DNA from: Microvelia longipes
Lineage: Eukaryota; Arthropoda; Insecta; Hemiptera; Veliidae
Assembly (NCBI GenBank): GCA_018340805.1
Contig: JACMZG010001908.1
Location: 47,407,265-47,471,264 of the forward strand
DNA length: 64,000 nt
Reading direction: 5' to 3'
Part shown: positions 21,396-32,945 of the stretch, piece by piece
How the letters are laid out: every line of letters starts with the position of its first letter
Position numbering within the stretch: position 1 is the stretch's first letter
Notes under the pieces: model-generated
Seen by the model: the letters and a program-made list of their open reading frames with translations, nothing else
Told to the model about the DNA's origin: nothing
Databases searched by the model: none
Program-made: the position numbers and the translations under genes

Positions 21396-22160
21396 ATCCA
21401 CGCGTGACGTTATTCCATCCACCGGTGAGCTTGAGGTGAATTAAAAGACAAGCCGATAGAAAAGAGAATCTGTGATGGTATGAAATATTTTAGATAGCTG
21501 GATTTAGAGAGGATCGGAGTTATAAGGCTTAGAACACGAGGAGAAGTAAAACAATATGATAATTAGAATATGAAAGTGATAATTCCTTACCATTTCTTGA
21601 CATTCTTATAAAAAAAAAACTCCTTTAGGCAATCTAGAAATAAATCATTATACCAAACCCACATATTCAGGTAGATTACTTAATTATTTTTCCCACCAAC
21701 CATATAACTATAAACTAAACTGTGCAAAAAATTTAATTTATCGAAATTAAACCCTAACTGATCTTCCTTACCATGATGAAGCTGTCATAAAAATAAAATC
21801 CATTTTAAAAGAAAATAACTACCCTATGTCCTTAATTAATAGACTCATAAAAGAATATAAAGAAAAAAATAATATCTTGAATGACCCTAACTAACCACCT
21901 TTTTATAATAGTCCTAATAATAACAATAATAATTTGCCATTAACCTCCACTCCTAATAGACTTGTATCTAATTCCTTTAATTTATCCACTCCCATCACTC
22001 CTGTAACTACCAACCCATCTTTTACTACATCAACTTCTCGTAATGTTCCCTTTGCCTCTCCTCGCATAAATTTAACCAGAGTTAACAATAATTTAAATAA
22101 TAATAATCAACTATATTTAATTTCAGCATTTCTAATCCAAATAATTCTAAATATGCCTCT

Positions 22161-22709
22161 ATGCCGTATTTTGGTGATTCCACTCAAAAAGTAATGAAAA
22201 TATTTAAACCATATAACATAAAAATAGCACAAAAGAATCCGTCAAATTTCAAATCACGGTTTTTTTCAAAAACCAAAGATCCTATTTCCACCTTGCAACG
22301 TTCCACTGTTATTTATAGAGTACCGTGCAAAAACTGTCAAAAAACCTATACCGGAGAGACTTCTCAACTTTTTTTAAACAGACTTAGACAACACAACAAA
22401 GATATGGACAACTTAAAAACTAATACTGCTATTTCGGAACATATGACAAAGAAAAATCATAAAATTGACAACTACCATGTTCAAATACTACATACTGAAA
22501 AACATTTCAATAAACGACGGATTTTAGAAAGCCTATATATTAAAACTGACCCCAATAGCATAAATAAAAAAACTGATACTAACAATATTAATAGTATATA
22601 TGCAAACATTCTTAAAAACCGTTCAAAATTAGCCCCCCGTAATTTGCAAATCTTATTAGTTTTTAAATTTCCACCAGACTTCCTTTCTTTCCTAACCTTA
22701 TTTCAATAA
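22161..22709 (+). pseudogene. GIY-YIG endonuclease domain of Penelope-like element
   Basis: A 182-codon frame. PYFGDSTQKVMKIFKPYNI matches the segment that precedes the endonuclease in Penelope proteins. The GIY-YIG equivalents are IYRVPC and KTYTGE. The catalytic Arg and Glu candidates are in RLRQH and ILESLYI. A CX2C (PCKNC) is present, as is usual in the Penelope type. The frame is open but disconnected from the RT remains upstream. Confidence 0.85.
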
Positions 22710-22901
22710 TACCTTATCTGTTTATTGTTTGATTTTGTTCATTTAACTGAGTTTTATTGTTTTTTAATCTTTATGTTGTTTTTTCCTTACATTTCAAATT
22801 ATTTGTTTAACTGTGGTAAAGTTTTTGTGATGTTCTTTTGGTTTTGGTATGCTTTACTAAATATTTTTGGTGTTGGTTGTTTGTTTTTGGTTTTTGTTTA
22901 C

Positions 22902-22936
22902 ACTGAAGATGCTTGGCTTCGCCATGCGAAACGTCT
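22902..22936 (+). ncRNA. Hammerhead-ribozyme-like core in Penelope 3' region
   Basis: CTGAAGA (22903-22909), a near-complementary stem GCTTGGC/GCCATGC, then GAAACGTC (22928-22935). This is the conserved CUGANGA...GAAAC...GUC arrangement known from Penelope elements. Stem II has a mismatch or bulge and stem III would be minimal, so activity is doubtful. Confidence 0.45.
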
Positions 22937-22985
22937 GTAATTAATGTTTATTTAAATAAAAACTCTAAAGGACTGAAGTCTTCAT

Positions 22986-23810
22986 TAATTAACCTAGAAT
23001 TTAATTCTTAACAGTCCAATAACTATTTTGTTAAAAAACCTCATATTTCACTATACTTGTATATTGGCAAAATATACAAGTCGGGGTTGCCCTTCAAATT
23101 AAAGATGTCACATATTTTGTGAAAAACAAAGAAAACCAATTGTTTTCGCATAAACAATTATTACTGTAAAATTACCAAGTTTTGATCGTCATTCTGGTTC
23201 AGAATTTTATTCTTGGTAAAAGAAAGTTATGTTTTTTGGCAACTTTCCATAAAACCCATCCTGTAAGGATCCGTAACCCTAACATTTAAAATTCTAGCTA
23301 ATTGAGTCTAGCAAAATATTTACCACTCTAAGCATTAGGTAAAATCGACCTTCTAGGAACGAACGAAGTGAACTCAAATATAGACTACCTTTGACATTCG
23401 GTAATTGAAATAGTCTAAGGTCAGGTATACATCACAGAGTATGGAAAGTAATAAAATATAGAAATAAATAAATAATTTTATAAGCAGAGGAGTTAAATGT
23501 GGAGAGAGTCAGCGCTGAGAGACTCATAAATATTGGCTGAGTATTTTTAAACATATATTTTTTCGAAAACTGGGAAAGGAGGGCACTCATAGGTATGAGG
23601 TAATATTGACTCCGGTGAAATATAGATTAATATGTTTACTAATGCCTAAGCTTATAGCCTTCATGGTATTTATATACTCGTTTTTATGACATTTATAATC
23701 TACATAAATACTTTTTATTTCAAATTTTCAACATTACTGTATCCTTATTTTACATTTCTGATGCTAAAACATGTAACATTTATTTTTAAACAATTTTATG
23801 TCCCATGTAG
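22986..23810. other. No gene recognised
   Basis: A short element-X-like scrap (CTAGGAACGAACGAAGTGAA, near 23353). Otherwise AT-rich. Confidence 0.4.
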
Positions 23811-23964
23811 GAGTTGAAACAAGGCTTGAAATTTAAGAAATGTTTCTCTATTAGAAAAAAACAGTATAAAAGAAAATATCTGTACTGTAGAACACAGTGC
23901 AGTACCACGCATTCCTGGTTTTCGACTTATAGTTTTCACTTACCGCATGCTTAGACCGCAGTAA
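23811..23964 (+). repeat. 145-bp direct repeat, copy 2
   Basis: Near-identical to 21071-21216; contains the additional ACTTACC before GCATGCTTAGACCG. Confidence 0.9.
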
Positions 23965-25423
23965 GTTAAACAGGAAGCTACGTGTTATATTATTCTAGTC
24001 GCCTATAGGCCCAGTCTACCTAATATGTTTTCTTTTCTTTTCGTAGGTTGGTACCTCATTATTATTACACAAACACGTGTGAGGTACTGCATTATCCCCC
24101 AGCTCTGTGGTTTCTCTTTGTTTTTATTAGGGTTTAAATAAAGAGACACCTTGGGACCTTCCTTATAGCTTGTTATTAGGTTTGATATCTTAAATTGAGG
24201 TTGCTACTAAGCTTTCAAATCTTACATTATCTCAGAAACAAAAACATCGGGTACAGGGTACCTCTAATTATTCCTTACTACTTTGGACTTACTTCGCTTG
24301 TCCTCAGAGTGTTGTTTTTTTTAATTTCTATTCTTAAATCAAATTTATTTCTTAATATTCTTGGTGTTCGTCAGTTTGAATGTTATAGTTGTGTATTATC
24401 TTGATCAGTTTATTTTATCTTTAAGTAATTGTTCTGAAATTTTATACATTACTCGTATTTCTGTTCTCTTGGTTTTACTGCCTAAATAGTATTTAACAAG
24501 TTGATCCCGCAGTTGAAATGGTTTTTAAAAAAACAAGACTATTAATTACATTTTATAACAATTACATTACAATATAATAAATTGAACAAGATAATACATT
24601 GCCGTTTTGATCGGGTTAGTCAGTAAAAAAATATTTAGACCAAAAATTTAGATTTATACTGAAACCATATGAAATTTAAAAAAATTAAAATTTGAAATAA
24701 TGAAAAAAAAATCAATAAAACCTTAAAAGACACGGCTCGTCTAAAACCTTTTCTTCTTCCTCTTTTTTATTTTCTGTTAAGAAAAATATATTGTTGTTTC
24801 CGAAATTCGGAACTAGAGTGGGCTGCGTTAGCGGCTTTTGCGGCCGTAGCGTTGTTATATTGTGGAGCCACCATTTTCCGCATCGCAATGACCGCTACGC
24901 ACGGACGCATCACTACCGCAGTATTCTGAATGCACCTTAAGGATTCGTATATAACCTTCTTGATTTTTATAATCTTTTGCACGAAACTTTACGACAGAAC
25001 TAGACTATTTAAACAGAAACAGTGCAACAAAAACTTTAATCTCCTAGAATTATTTCACCAATGGGAATTTTAATTTCTAGCGAATTTCCATCAGATTTAA
25101 TAACAACTAGCCACTGGAGGAAAACACATATCATTCATTCTTTTCAAATTTGTCTCAAAAGCAATGCAATCATCATAAATCAGAAATTATTTTCAAGTGC
25201 GGTTAAAATAATTTCTGACTCTCCATCATGTGGTATAACATGTGCAGGATATAGTAAAGGGATCGGATACATCTTAATTTTTCGGGGGTTGGGGCCCGGT
25301 CGGGCGGAACTAACTATAAATCATCTACCGCGCTCCACCAACTTATCGATCCTTTAATTTTGCCAAACTCACATAGGCCTCAGTAAAAACAACTTGGCAA
25401 CCCTTTAACTGAAATAAATTTAG
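23965..25423. other. No gene recognised; two GC-rich islands
   Basis: GTACCTCA...TGAGGTAC (about 24050-24087) is a hairpin next to an acceptor-like TTTTCTTTTCGTAG. A CpG-rich island (24805-24930) contains a 71-codon minus frame (MRKMVAPQYNNATAAKAANA within it) without splice support. GGGGTTGGGGCCCGGTCGGG (about 25282) is a second island. Both could be transposon remnants. Confidence 0.4.
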
Positions 25424-25885
25424 GTCTTATTAATCATATTTTAGGTTTTTAATAGAACGTATTTGATTATATTAATAAATAAATTAATATTTTAATTATA
25501 ATATTTAAGGTTGTTGAATAGAGTGTATTTGATTAAAAAATAAATTAAGGACTTATTAATAATATTTTAGGTTGTTTAATAGAATGTATTTGAGTACTAG
25601 TAAATAAGTTAACGTTTTATTAATGATATTTTAGGTTGCTTAAGAGAATGTATTTGATTATTAATTAAAAAATTAAAGTTTTATTACTAATATATTAGAT
25701 TGTTTCATAAAATGTATTTGGATATTAATAAATAAATTAATGTTTTATTAATAATATTCTAGGTTACTTAATAGAATGTATTTGATTAATAATAAATAAA
25801 TTAAGGTTTTATTAATAATATTTTAGTGTTTAATAAAATGTATTTGATTAGTTATAAATAAATTAAGGTTTTATTATTATTATTT
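25424..25885. repeat. About 63-bp AT-rich tandem array, 7-8 units
   Basis: Consensus parts TTTTATTAATAATATTTTAG, GTTGTTTAATAGAATGTATT and TGATTATTAATAAATAAATT recur in order. A degraded extra unit lies at about 26145-26195. Confidence 0.85.
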
Positions 25886-27619
25886 TTTACACTGGTTTTT
25901 TTAAATTCTTCAATGTAACAGTTTATAACGGTTTTTTTAAACATAGCTTACCAAACCATACCAAGGTGCAATATGAAGTAGTTTGTAAAATTTTATTTTT
26001 ATTTTATATTTGTTAAACTCTGTTGATGACTAATTTTTAGTCGAAAGCTTAGTTATTATTATATATTACAAAATATAGGACTTATATGTAATTAATCTGT
26101 TTTTTTTTTTTTGTTTTTTTTTAGGTCCACAAAAAGAAACTTTTTAATTATTTTTTAGTTTGTTTAATACAATGTACTTGCTTATTAATCTTTTACTGCT
26201 ATAAAAGTTTTTTTTTTACCGCTACTAATCTTAATTTCCTTTATTTAATGTGCCTTCTTAGAACCTGATAATCTCAAATAAAGCAAACTAAAATTATCAA
26301 AACCATTAGTGACAGATATAAAGCGTGTGTAGTATCTTACAAGCCGAACGGCGCGAGAAATATAAATTAAACCTAGTTCAGTTATTTCTTATTTTGGAAG
26401 AAATAGAATATTTACTGATCCATCCATTTCATAAAAAATTCCGTATATTTTATTTTGACTCCTTTAGTGGAAAAAAGGAAAATGCAGTAAATTTAAAATT
26501 CACTTTTAAATTGAACTCATTGAATAAAAATGAGTACAGGGACTCATTTTAAAATGTATTCTGCACACAAGGTTACTATTTTTAAACTTATTTATTTTAT
26601 CTTAAAACAAGAAGAAGAAGTAACATATTGCTCTGTATATCTTGTAAACTAAATGTTTTCTAAAGTTATAAATGCAATAATTTATTTTAAACATACGAGA
26701 CTAATAAATTATTTTATATCGGTTCGGTTAAAACTAGTTAACAGCTATATTTATGAGTAATTTTGTTCTCTACAGGAAATATCGATTAATAAAGTTATAA
26801 TAAAGTACTTCATAATTCAATTAATTAAACGTAATCCCCAGATGTTGCGAAAAATAGAGAAAACTTATTTTCAAAATATTTACTAAAAACGCAAAGTACA
26901 TTGGAACAGCGCATGCTTACAATATAATGTATCAACAGCGGGCATCGTCATTTATACTTTATTTTTGCAGTGTCTTTCATTTGAATGAATGAATGAACCT
27001 TTTTTATTGAACATTAACACATCTATAGATTTACAATATTTTTTTAAACATATTTATAATGAAATAAACAATGTTCAAAATCTGCCTTATTTTTAAATTG
27101 AATTCCGGAGGAAATAATTTCCTAGGTACTTAGACCTCGTATGTAGGTCCATTGTACCTGAAAAAAATCAAAAAAGAAAAGAAATCAGCCTTAGCTGAGG
27201 TTTTTGGAAACACATTACGTTTTCTTAATATATAGCTCCCATATTTTATAATATTTCACTAATTTCTAAATCTTAAAAAAGTTCTTTTATAATCTGTCAC
27301 ATAGTCATACACACACATTTTTCTTTTAGATTACTTATCAGAGCGTCTTTCATTTAACAGACAAATATACCTCCCAAGAATTATTTTTAGATTTTAACAC
27401 AATTTCTGGGGGCACGGTAAAGCCCCCGTTAAATCTAGGGGTCACTGGCGTACCATCCTCAAGGGTTATTGACCTTTTCGTTTTATATCATTACAAGATG
27501 CGTATATTTGGTTTCAGCTAAAACTTATGATACTTTTACTGATAGTTTGAAATTCTATTTCTTTACCGCATCCTTTGTTTATTGAGCTATAAAGCCTTAA
27601 AGTTAGACGTTTTGGCACT
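25886..27619. other. No gene recognised
   Basis: Poly-T around 26100-26123, then AT-rich DNA. A 75-codon frame at 26325-26552 has no supporting context. TGAATGAATGAATGAAC near 26982 is a short microsatellite. Confidence 0.4.
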
Positions 27620-27840
27620 CACTCACACACCCACCCACTCTCTCACTCTCCCACTCAATCACTCACTCACCTACTCACTCACTCGCCTATTCACCCACTC
27701 ACCTATTCACCCACTCACTCACCTATTCACTCACCCACTCACCTATTCACTCACCCACTCACTCACCTATTTTCTCACTCACTCAACCACTCACTCACCT
27801 ATTTTCTCACTCACTCACCCACTCATTCACTTACTGATTC
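27620..27840. repeat. (CACTCACTCACC)-type satellite
   Basis: Imperfect CACTCACC/CACTCACT and TATTCACCCACT units. The 114-codon frame over it (THSLT repeats) is an artefact of the repeat. Confidence 0.9.
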
Positions 27841-28902
27841 ACATCATAATTCTCAGGCACTTCCAGCTATCGTACACATTTAAATTCGGTTTATTGACAA
27901 ACTTTATAGTACAAATCCATAAATGATTAAATATAACATTTTCAGTTACTTCTGGTTATAATGTACTTTAAAAGCTAGCGCTACCTAGTATAGAACTCAA
28001 CAATTTAGAATATTGGGGGGTTTTGTCTAGACAATAATAATTTTTCTCTATTGATGTGATTTAAATAGAGTAAAGTGCTTATTTCGACTCAAGTTCTCAA
28101 TCTGAAGATACAAAAGTATCGTCACAGGCTATTTGATCAGTTCATAAAGCAATCTGATCAATCAAATATCTCAACGCTTTCTTAAACGATGCTCCCGCAG
28201 CATGATGAATGACTTAAATGAGCAGCAAAATTGAGCGTATGTCCGTTATGCTTCATCCATTCCGCAGCACTAGGTTATATTTTTGCACGCTGGTTTTTTT
28301 TTACAATTTTTCAGGACTAATGTTTTTAACGTACGAGCAAAGAATACAACCGAAACGTATCACTTGGTTTAGATAAATAATGTTTTGTAACCTGAAATAA
28401 CCTCCGTTCCAAAAAGAGGTAAGCAAGAATCTTACAGTACTGGCTAGACTGCACTGGAACCATGAGAAAACCCCTGTTTCTATAGTTTAACCCCATTATC
28501 AAAATTCATTTCTTCGAAAGATTCAAAGACATTAAAGTGAAAATTTCCTGATATTTTTCTTGTCTAAGTGTGTTTTCTGGCGGGAAAAATTTATTAAATT
28601 ATTGATTAAAAAATAAAATATGTGTAAAATACGTTATGCACTCTGGAGTATAATATTTTAAAATAGTAAGAGATGGTTTGAAATTACCCAAGTGAAATAT
28701 TGCAGGATATAAAATATGAAAAAAAATCTTGGGTTAAGATTAAAATATCGTAAAAATATTTTGTCTAATTTAGAATCACGATAACTTATCGCTTCCAAAC
28801 GAATATAGGTTATGGAGGGCCTCGGAACTATGTTTTACTCTATCAGATATTCCCTACACTCTTCCTTTCCACTTCGGAATCACTTCGGTCCACGGATCTA
28901 GA
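27841..28902. other. No feature recognised
   Basis: Moderately AT-rich sequence without a supported frame. Confidence 0.4.
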
Positions 28903-29011
28903 ATAAAAGGGATGACGCACTAAGTCGATTTGCCATACAAAAAAGCGACCCTATCGAAAACCAAAAAATAGAGAGAATTCAACACGAAACACTAACTACG
29001 CATGCTTGAAT
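28903..29011 (+). mobile_element. Partial copy of the 5.1-kb MITE
   Basis: AAAAGGGATGACGCACTAAG continues for about 105 bp with strong similarity to 5083-5190, including AAAAAATAGAGAGAATTCAA. The other end is missing. Confidence 0.6.
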
Positions 29012-30174
29012 TTGTGCGATTTTTTAATATTTATAGTGAGCTCATTTAAAAGCTCCACTCTAGATAGGCAGAGACTATGCTTTTCCTTCACAATTTAATG
29101 TATATTTTCATACAAATTTGATTTGAAGTAGTACAAAATGAGTCACATTTTTTAATGAAAGTTTTTTCTCCTTACAGATATGCCCTTTATTTAATTTTTT
29201 TAAGAGATTAATTTTTCATATTATTTCCAATACCATCAAGCTCTATATGTTAAAACTCTTATAATTCTTTAGTTTAATAAGAATGTTTTAACCATTTATT
29301 GGTTTATCAACTTAAAAAATAGATGCAGAGTCGATATAGACCAGGATAAAATACGTTAACTTCCCACCTTCAAGCCCAACTTTAAATCTAGCTTGAAAAA
29401 TATAAATAATACAGTCTAAAACCTAAATTCTATGCAGATTTTTACGACTTGAAATCCTCATGAATATCCGATAAGCTTTGCTCTACGTGAACAGATTTTA
29501 TCCAAAAATACCGCACTTCTTTCATACCCAGCTTTTTCTAAAGGTTCCAGCTTAGAGGATTTTGCGTTCCGGGAGTTACCTCCTCATAAAAGTTAATGGG
29601 TTTGGTGGCAATTGTTTTATTACCTGGTTTATTAATCTTTTACTTGTATGTATTACACTGAAGTATATTAAAAAATTAGAGTGTTTTTTAGTAAGTCTAT
29701 AGAAATTTCAGTAACCATGACTGGTTGGGTTTTATTCGTAATGAATTTCCATTGGAAAAATAAGCTTATGGGGTAGGGGTTATAGACGGAGGAGTTTTCT
29801 TTTGGGACATTTAAAAAAAAATATTATACCTATAAATGAACTGGTTTGTAAAATGGCCAACTGGTCCAACATAGCTTTATGTCCTCCTAATAAACAATGA
29901 ATTCTCCAGCCAGATTTTATTTTTAAATATCAGCAAGAATGATGTTTAATATCATTCTTGCATTTGGGTCATAATGTAAGCTAATAAATAATGCTCTGTA
30001 TCTGTTAGATAGCTTAAGTCTCAAAGATTTAGGCTGCTTACTAAATCAGTTATTCATCTAAATCTGAAATCGAAAGGAAACTCGTTATTTTTAAAGCCTA
30101 AGAAGCATTAAAGTACTGTTTATTCTTTATATTTTATATTCGTATAACTATATTAAAATAACAAACTGCTATTA
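29012..30174. other. No feature recognised
   Basis: GCAAGAATGATGTTTAATATCATTCTTGC (about 29934-29962) is a perfect short inverted repeat. No coding sequence seen. Confidence 0.4.
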
Positions 30175-30360
30175 ACACAATATAATTGTGCGAGAGACAC
30201 CAAGGAAATGTAACAAGCAAAATGCAATGCTACATCTGGGAACTGTTCCATCATTCGACATTCGTCATACTTGATGGCTCGACATAATGTCATGTCCCAC
30301 TCTGTTTCGTTACGTCTAACTCATCAGGGCGCCGACAGAGCCTGATGAGTTAGACGTAAT
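30175..30360 (+). mobile_element. MITE M1, partial copy running into a minisatellite
   Basis: Begins ACACAATATAATTGTGCGAG and AGACACC.AGGAAATGTAAC, then CATTCGACATTCGTC..TTGATGGCTCGACATAATG, and ends in a hairpin (TCTAACTCATCAGG/CCTGATGAGTTAGA). Other copies: 34970-35345, 39415-39665, 40770-41065 and 47051-47125. Confidence 0.75.
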
Positions 30361-30595
30361 ACAACTAACCCTTAGTGCCTTAATACCACTAACCCTTAGT
30401 GCCTTAATACCACTAACCCTTAATGCCTTAATACCGCTATCCCTTAGTGCCTTAATACCACTAACCCTTAGTGCCTTAATACGACTAACCCTTAATGCCT
30501 TAATACCACTAACCCTTAGTGCCTTAATACCACTAACCTTAGTGCCTAATACCATTATCCTTAGTGCCTTAATACCACTAACCCTTAGTGGTAGC
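30350..30595. repeat. 24-bp minisatellite (CTAACCCTTAGTGCCTTAAT)
   Basis: About ten units of CCACTAACCCTTAGTGCCTT plus AATA. The array begins inside or at the edge of the M1 copy and yields the repetitive minus frame (RVSGIKAL repeats), which I do not regard as a gene. It is not a telomere repeat. Confidence 0.9.
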
Positions 30596-31754
30596 TTAGC
30601 TTCATATGTTTCAGACATGAACCCGAAACCGAGGCGCCACATCACGATTTGAGTATTGGATAGCAAACTTCATGATTATCAGAGCCTAGTGAATATAATG
30701 TTGTCTAATATATAAATAGACCAGCCCATAAAATTTTAAAGCAGAGCTTAGTAATGTATTTATTATTAGATCCTGTTATAGCATAGTGAAAGACTTTTAC
30801 AAACTACACTATACAACCGTTACATTTGATGCATACACCAGGAAATTTTTCACTCGAATTATTATGTTTAGTAATTTTGAAAGTGAAAGGTTTACAAGTT
30901 GAAGATGCGGACTTGAATATGTTGGAGACAAAGACATTGACAAGTTGAAGACGCGACGAAGCGGCAATGTTATTACAAGCTCCGGCGACCTGTGTAGTAA
31001 TTGTCTAACACATCTGCAAACTGTGAATTTGTGGACTCAGTCACCTGTAATCAGTGCGTATTCAACACGTCACCTTCGTTTCCATGAAGATCGTTTCCCT
31101 ATGCTTTGAATTCTTTATTTTATAAGAATTATGAAAATCCACTAGAATATATTCTTTTGTTAAACTTTCAATTCGCGAAATTTTTACTTTTCAACACTTG
31201 TTATAAAATGTCGACATTATAAACACTTGAGGGTTGAATATTTTAGTCGAGGTTTAGCCTCTCAATTATATATCCATTTGTGATAAAGAACGATAAAAGC
31301 GGTGAGATCATTAGGTCTGCCACCCGGGGGAGACTCTAATTCATTTCAGATGCCCTTTTTCCCAACCTCTTTGTTTCCAAGTTTTTCTACCCTACTTGAA
31401 AATAAATGATTCACATTTTTAAACTTCGACACAATACCATACCTAAATTTAAAATAAACTTGGTGCTTTAATGGCGCGGTTAACCACTTACATTATTCCC
31501 AGGAAAGTTTAAAGTTTTTCAAGTATTCGCTTCATTATATTTCTTTTTCATAGCCGATCGATATAAAAACGAAGGGTTTATGAAAATTCAACGCTGTTCC
31601 CCCGAGAGATTTTTCATTTTAAAACGTACCATGTGTATCTGACGTATCCATATTTTAGTTAATTCTTAAAATACGTGAAATGTTATAACATTATGTTTTA
31701 ACCTTTACCCCAATCTACAATATTTTGCTATTTATATCTAACTATTTATCGAAT
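30596..31754. other. No gene recognised
   Basis: A frame without ATG at about 30904-31110 (GDLCSNCLTHLQTVNLW) is open for about 66 codons in a GC-richer patch. There is no splice or family support. The remainder is AT-rich. Confidence 0.4.
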
Positions 31755-32945
31755 TTTACATTTCCTCATTTATACCGTAGCTATATAGGCAAATAGTATT
31801 TTTTCAAAAATCAAAAACCGAGGGTTCATATCTGAATGAACTTTTTCAGGTGTATTAAAGACATCCTGAGTTTTTACAGACTTTTCGGTCTGTATGTGTG
31901 TGTATTTGTGTGTCTGTTTCTGTATGTATGTGTGTTTGTGTGTTTATCTTTCGTTATCGTACCTCCCAGGAGGCAATTTTGACTCCGAAATTGCAAAAAC
32001 TCATAAAACGCTAAAAATGCTATGTATTTTGCGAGATTACATATGCTGATGCATTATATTATCACCGATGTATAAGATTACATGTGCTATTTGGTTATAT
32101 TATTACTTATAGATAAGATTGCATGCGCTGTTACATTATATAATCACCGATGTATGAGATTACAGGTGCTGTTTCATTATGTTATCACCAATATATAAGA
32201 TAACATGTGCTGTTTAATTATATTATCACCAATGTATGAGATTACAGGTGCTGTTTTATTATATTATCACCGATGCATGAGATTACAGGTGATGTTTAAT
32301 TATATTATCACCGATGTATGGGATTACAGGTGCTGTTTTATTGTATTTAAACTCTAGGGGAAGTGGAAGAACAGTAAAGCAACTGAACTTCCTCCTTTTT
32401 ATTTTTTAAGATATTATTTTATATTTTAAACCTGTGTTTTGTTTTAAAAAAATAAATAAACCTTTTTTATTTATTTATTTATATTATCACCTATTGATGG
32501 AATTACATGCACTGTTTCATTATGTTATCGCCGATGTATGAGATTAAATGTGCTGTTTTATTTTGTAATCACCGATATATAAGATTACATGTGTTGTTTC
32601 ATTATAACTCCATTAATTCAAATTACATCAAATAACATGCTTTTTTCTATAAAATCCCTGAAAATCAATAATTCATTGGAGAAACATTTATCACGAGTAA
32701 AACTTTTGTAATGAACAGCTGTATATTGTTTTATTTCAATACGGCTTGTATATTAATGGTTTTTGAATGATCACAAGTGTTAAAAAGGAACGAATAAGGT
32801 CAGTACCTGGATAGGTGATCGCTAGTGTAAACCGATTTTTATTGTCTGAAGAATTCAGACAATAAATTATAGCAATGGCAATAAGAAGAGAAATAGTTCC
32901 GAGGTATCCCGTACCAGTATTTTTTACATAAATTCTACATACCGT
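31755..32945 (+). mobile_element. Element X copy expanded by an internal tandem array
   Basis: The 5' part (CTCATTTATACCGTAGCTAT to CATAAAACGC) ends at about 32005. The 3' part resumes at about 32700 (TTTATTTCAATACGGC, GGTCAGTACCTGGATAGGTG, TCCGAGGTATCCCGTACC). Between them lies the 41-bp array at 32035-32605. Confidence 0.65.
32035..32605. repeat. 41-bp tandem array inside element X, itself interrupted
   Basis: About seven units of GATTACAGGTGCTGTTTTAT plus TATATTATCACCGATGTATGA (32035-32345) and about three more (32490-32605). They are separated by about 145 bp that ends in AAATAAATAAACC and T-rich DNA and looks like an insertion. Confidence 0.85.

Larger units (their letters stand above)
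21566..22985 (+). mobile_element. 5'-truncated, decayed Penelope-like retroelement (RT C-terminus plus GIY-YIG endonuclease)
   Basis: The frame from 21566 reads ESDNSLPFLDILIK, then (after a frame change) KPTYSGRLLNYFSHQP and NNYPMSLINRLIKEY, which are characteristic Penelope RT motifs. A serine/threonine/asparagine-rich linker follows. From 22161 another frame gives the endonuclease: VIYRVPCKNCQKTYTGET, RLRQH, SEH and RRILESLYI. Penelope enzymes use this pair to copy the element into chromosomes (known). This copy has at least two stops and two frameshifts and lacks most of the RT, so it is dead. Confidence 0.85.

Noticed and set aside
21934..22194. Independent 86-codon gene
   Set aside because: It is the linker of the Penelope remnant in a shifted frame; the antisense ORF at 21903 is its shadow.
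24767..24982. 71-codon minus ORF in a CpG-rich island
   Set aside because: No splice sites or start context; both strands look like degraded element sequence. Mentioned only as composition.
27582..27926. 114-codon ORF rich in THSLT
   Set aside because: It is simply the translation of a CACTCACC-type satellite.
30350..30595. Telomere-like CTAACCCTTAG motif
   Set aside because: CTAACCC occurs once per 24-bp unit with unrelated spacer; not a (TTAGG)n or (TTAGGG)n array.
30316..30666. 116-codon minus ORF with RVSGIKAL repeats
   Set aside because: Produced by the 24-bp minisatellite, whose length is a multiple of three; no conserved start, splice or flank.
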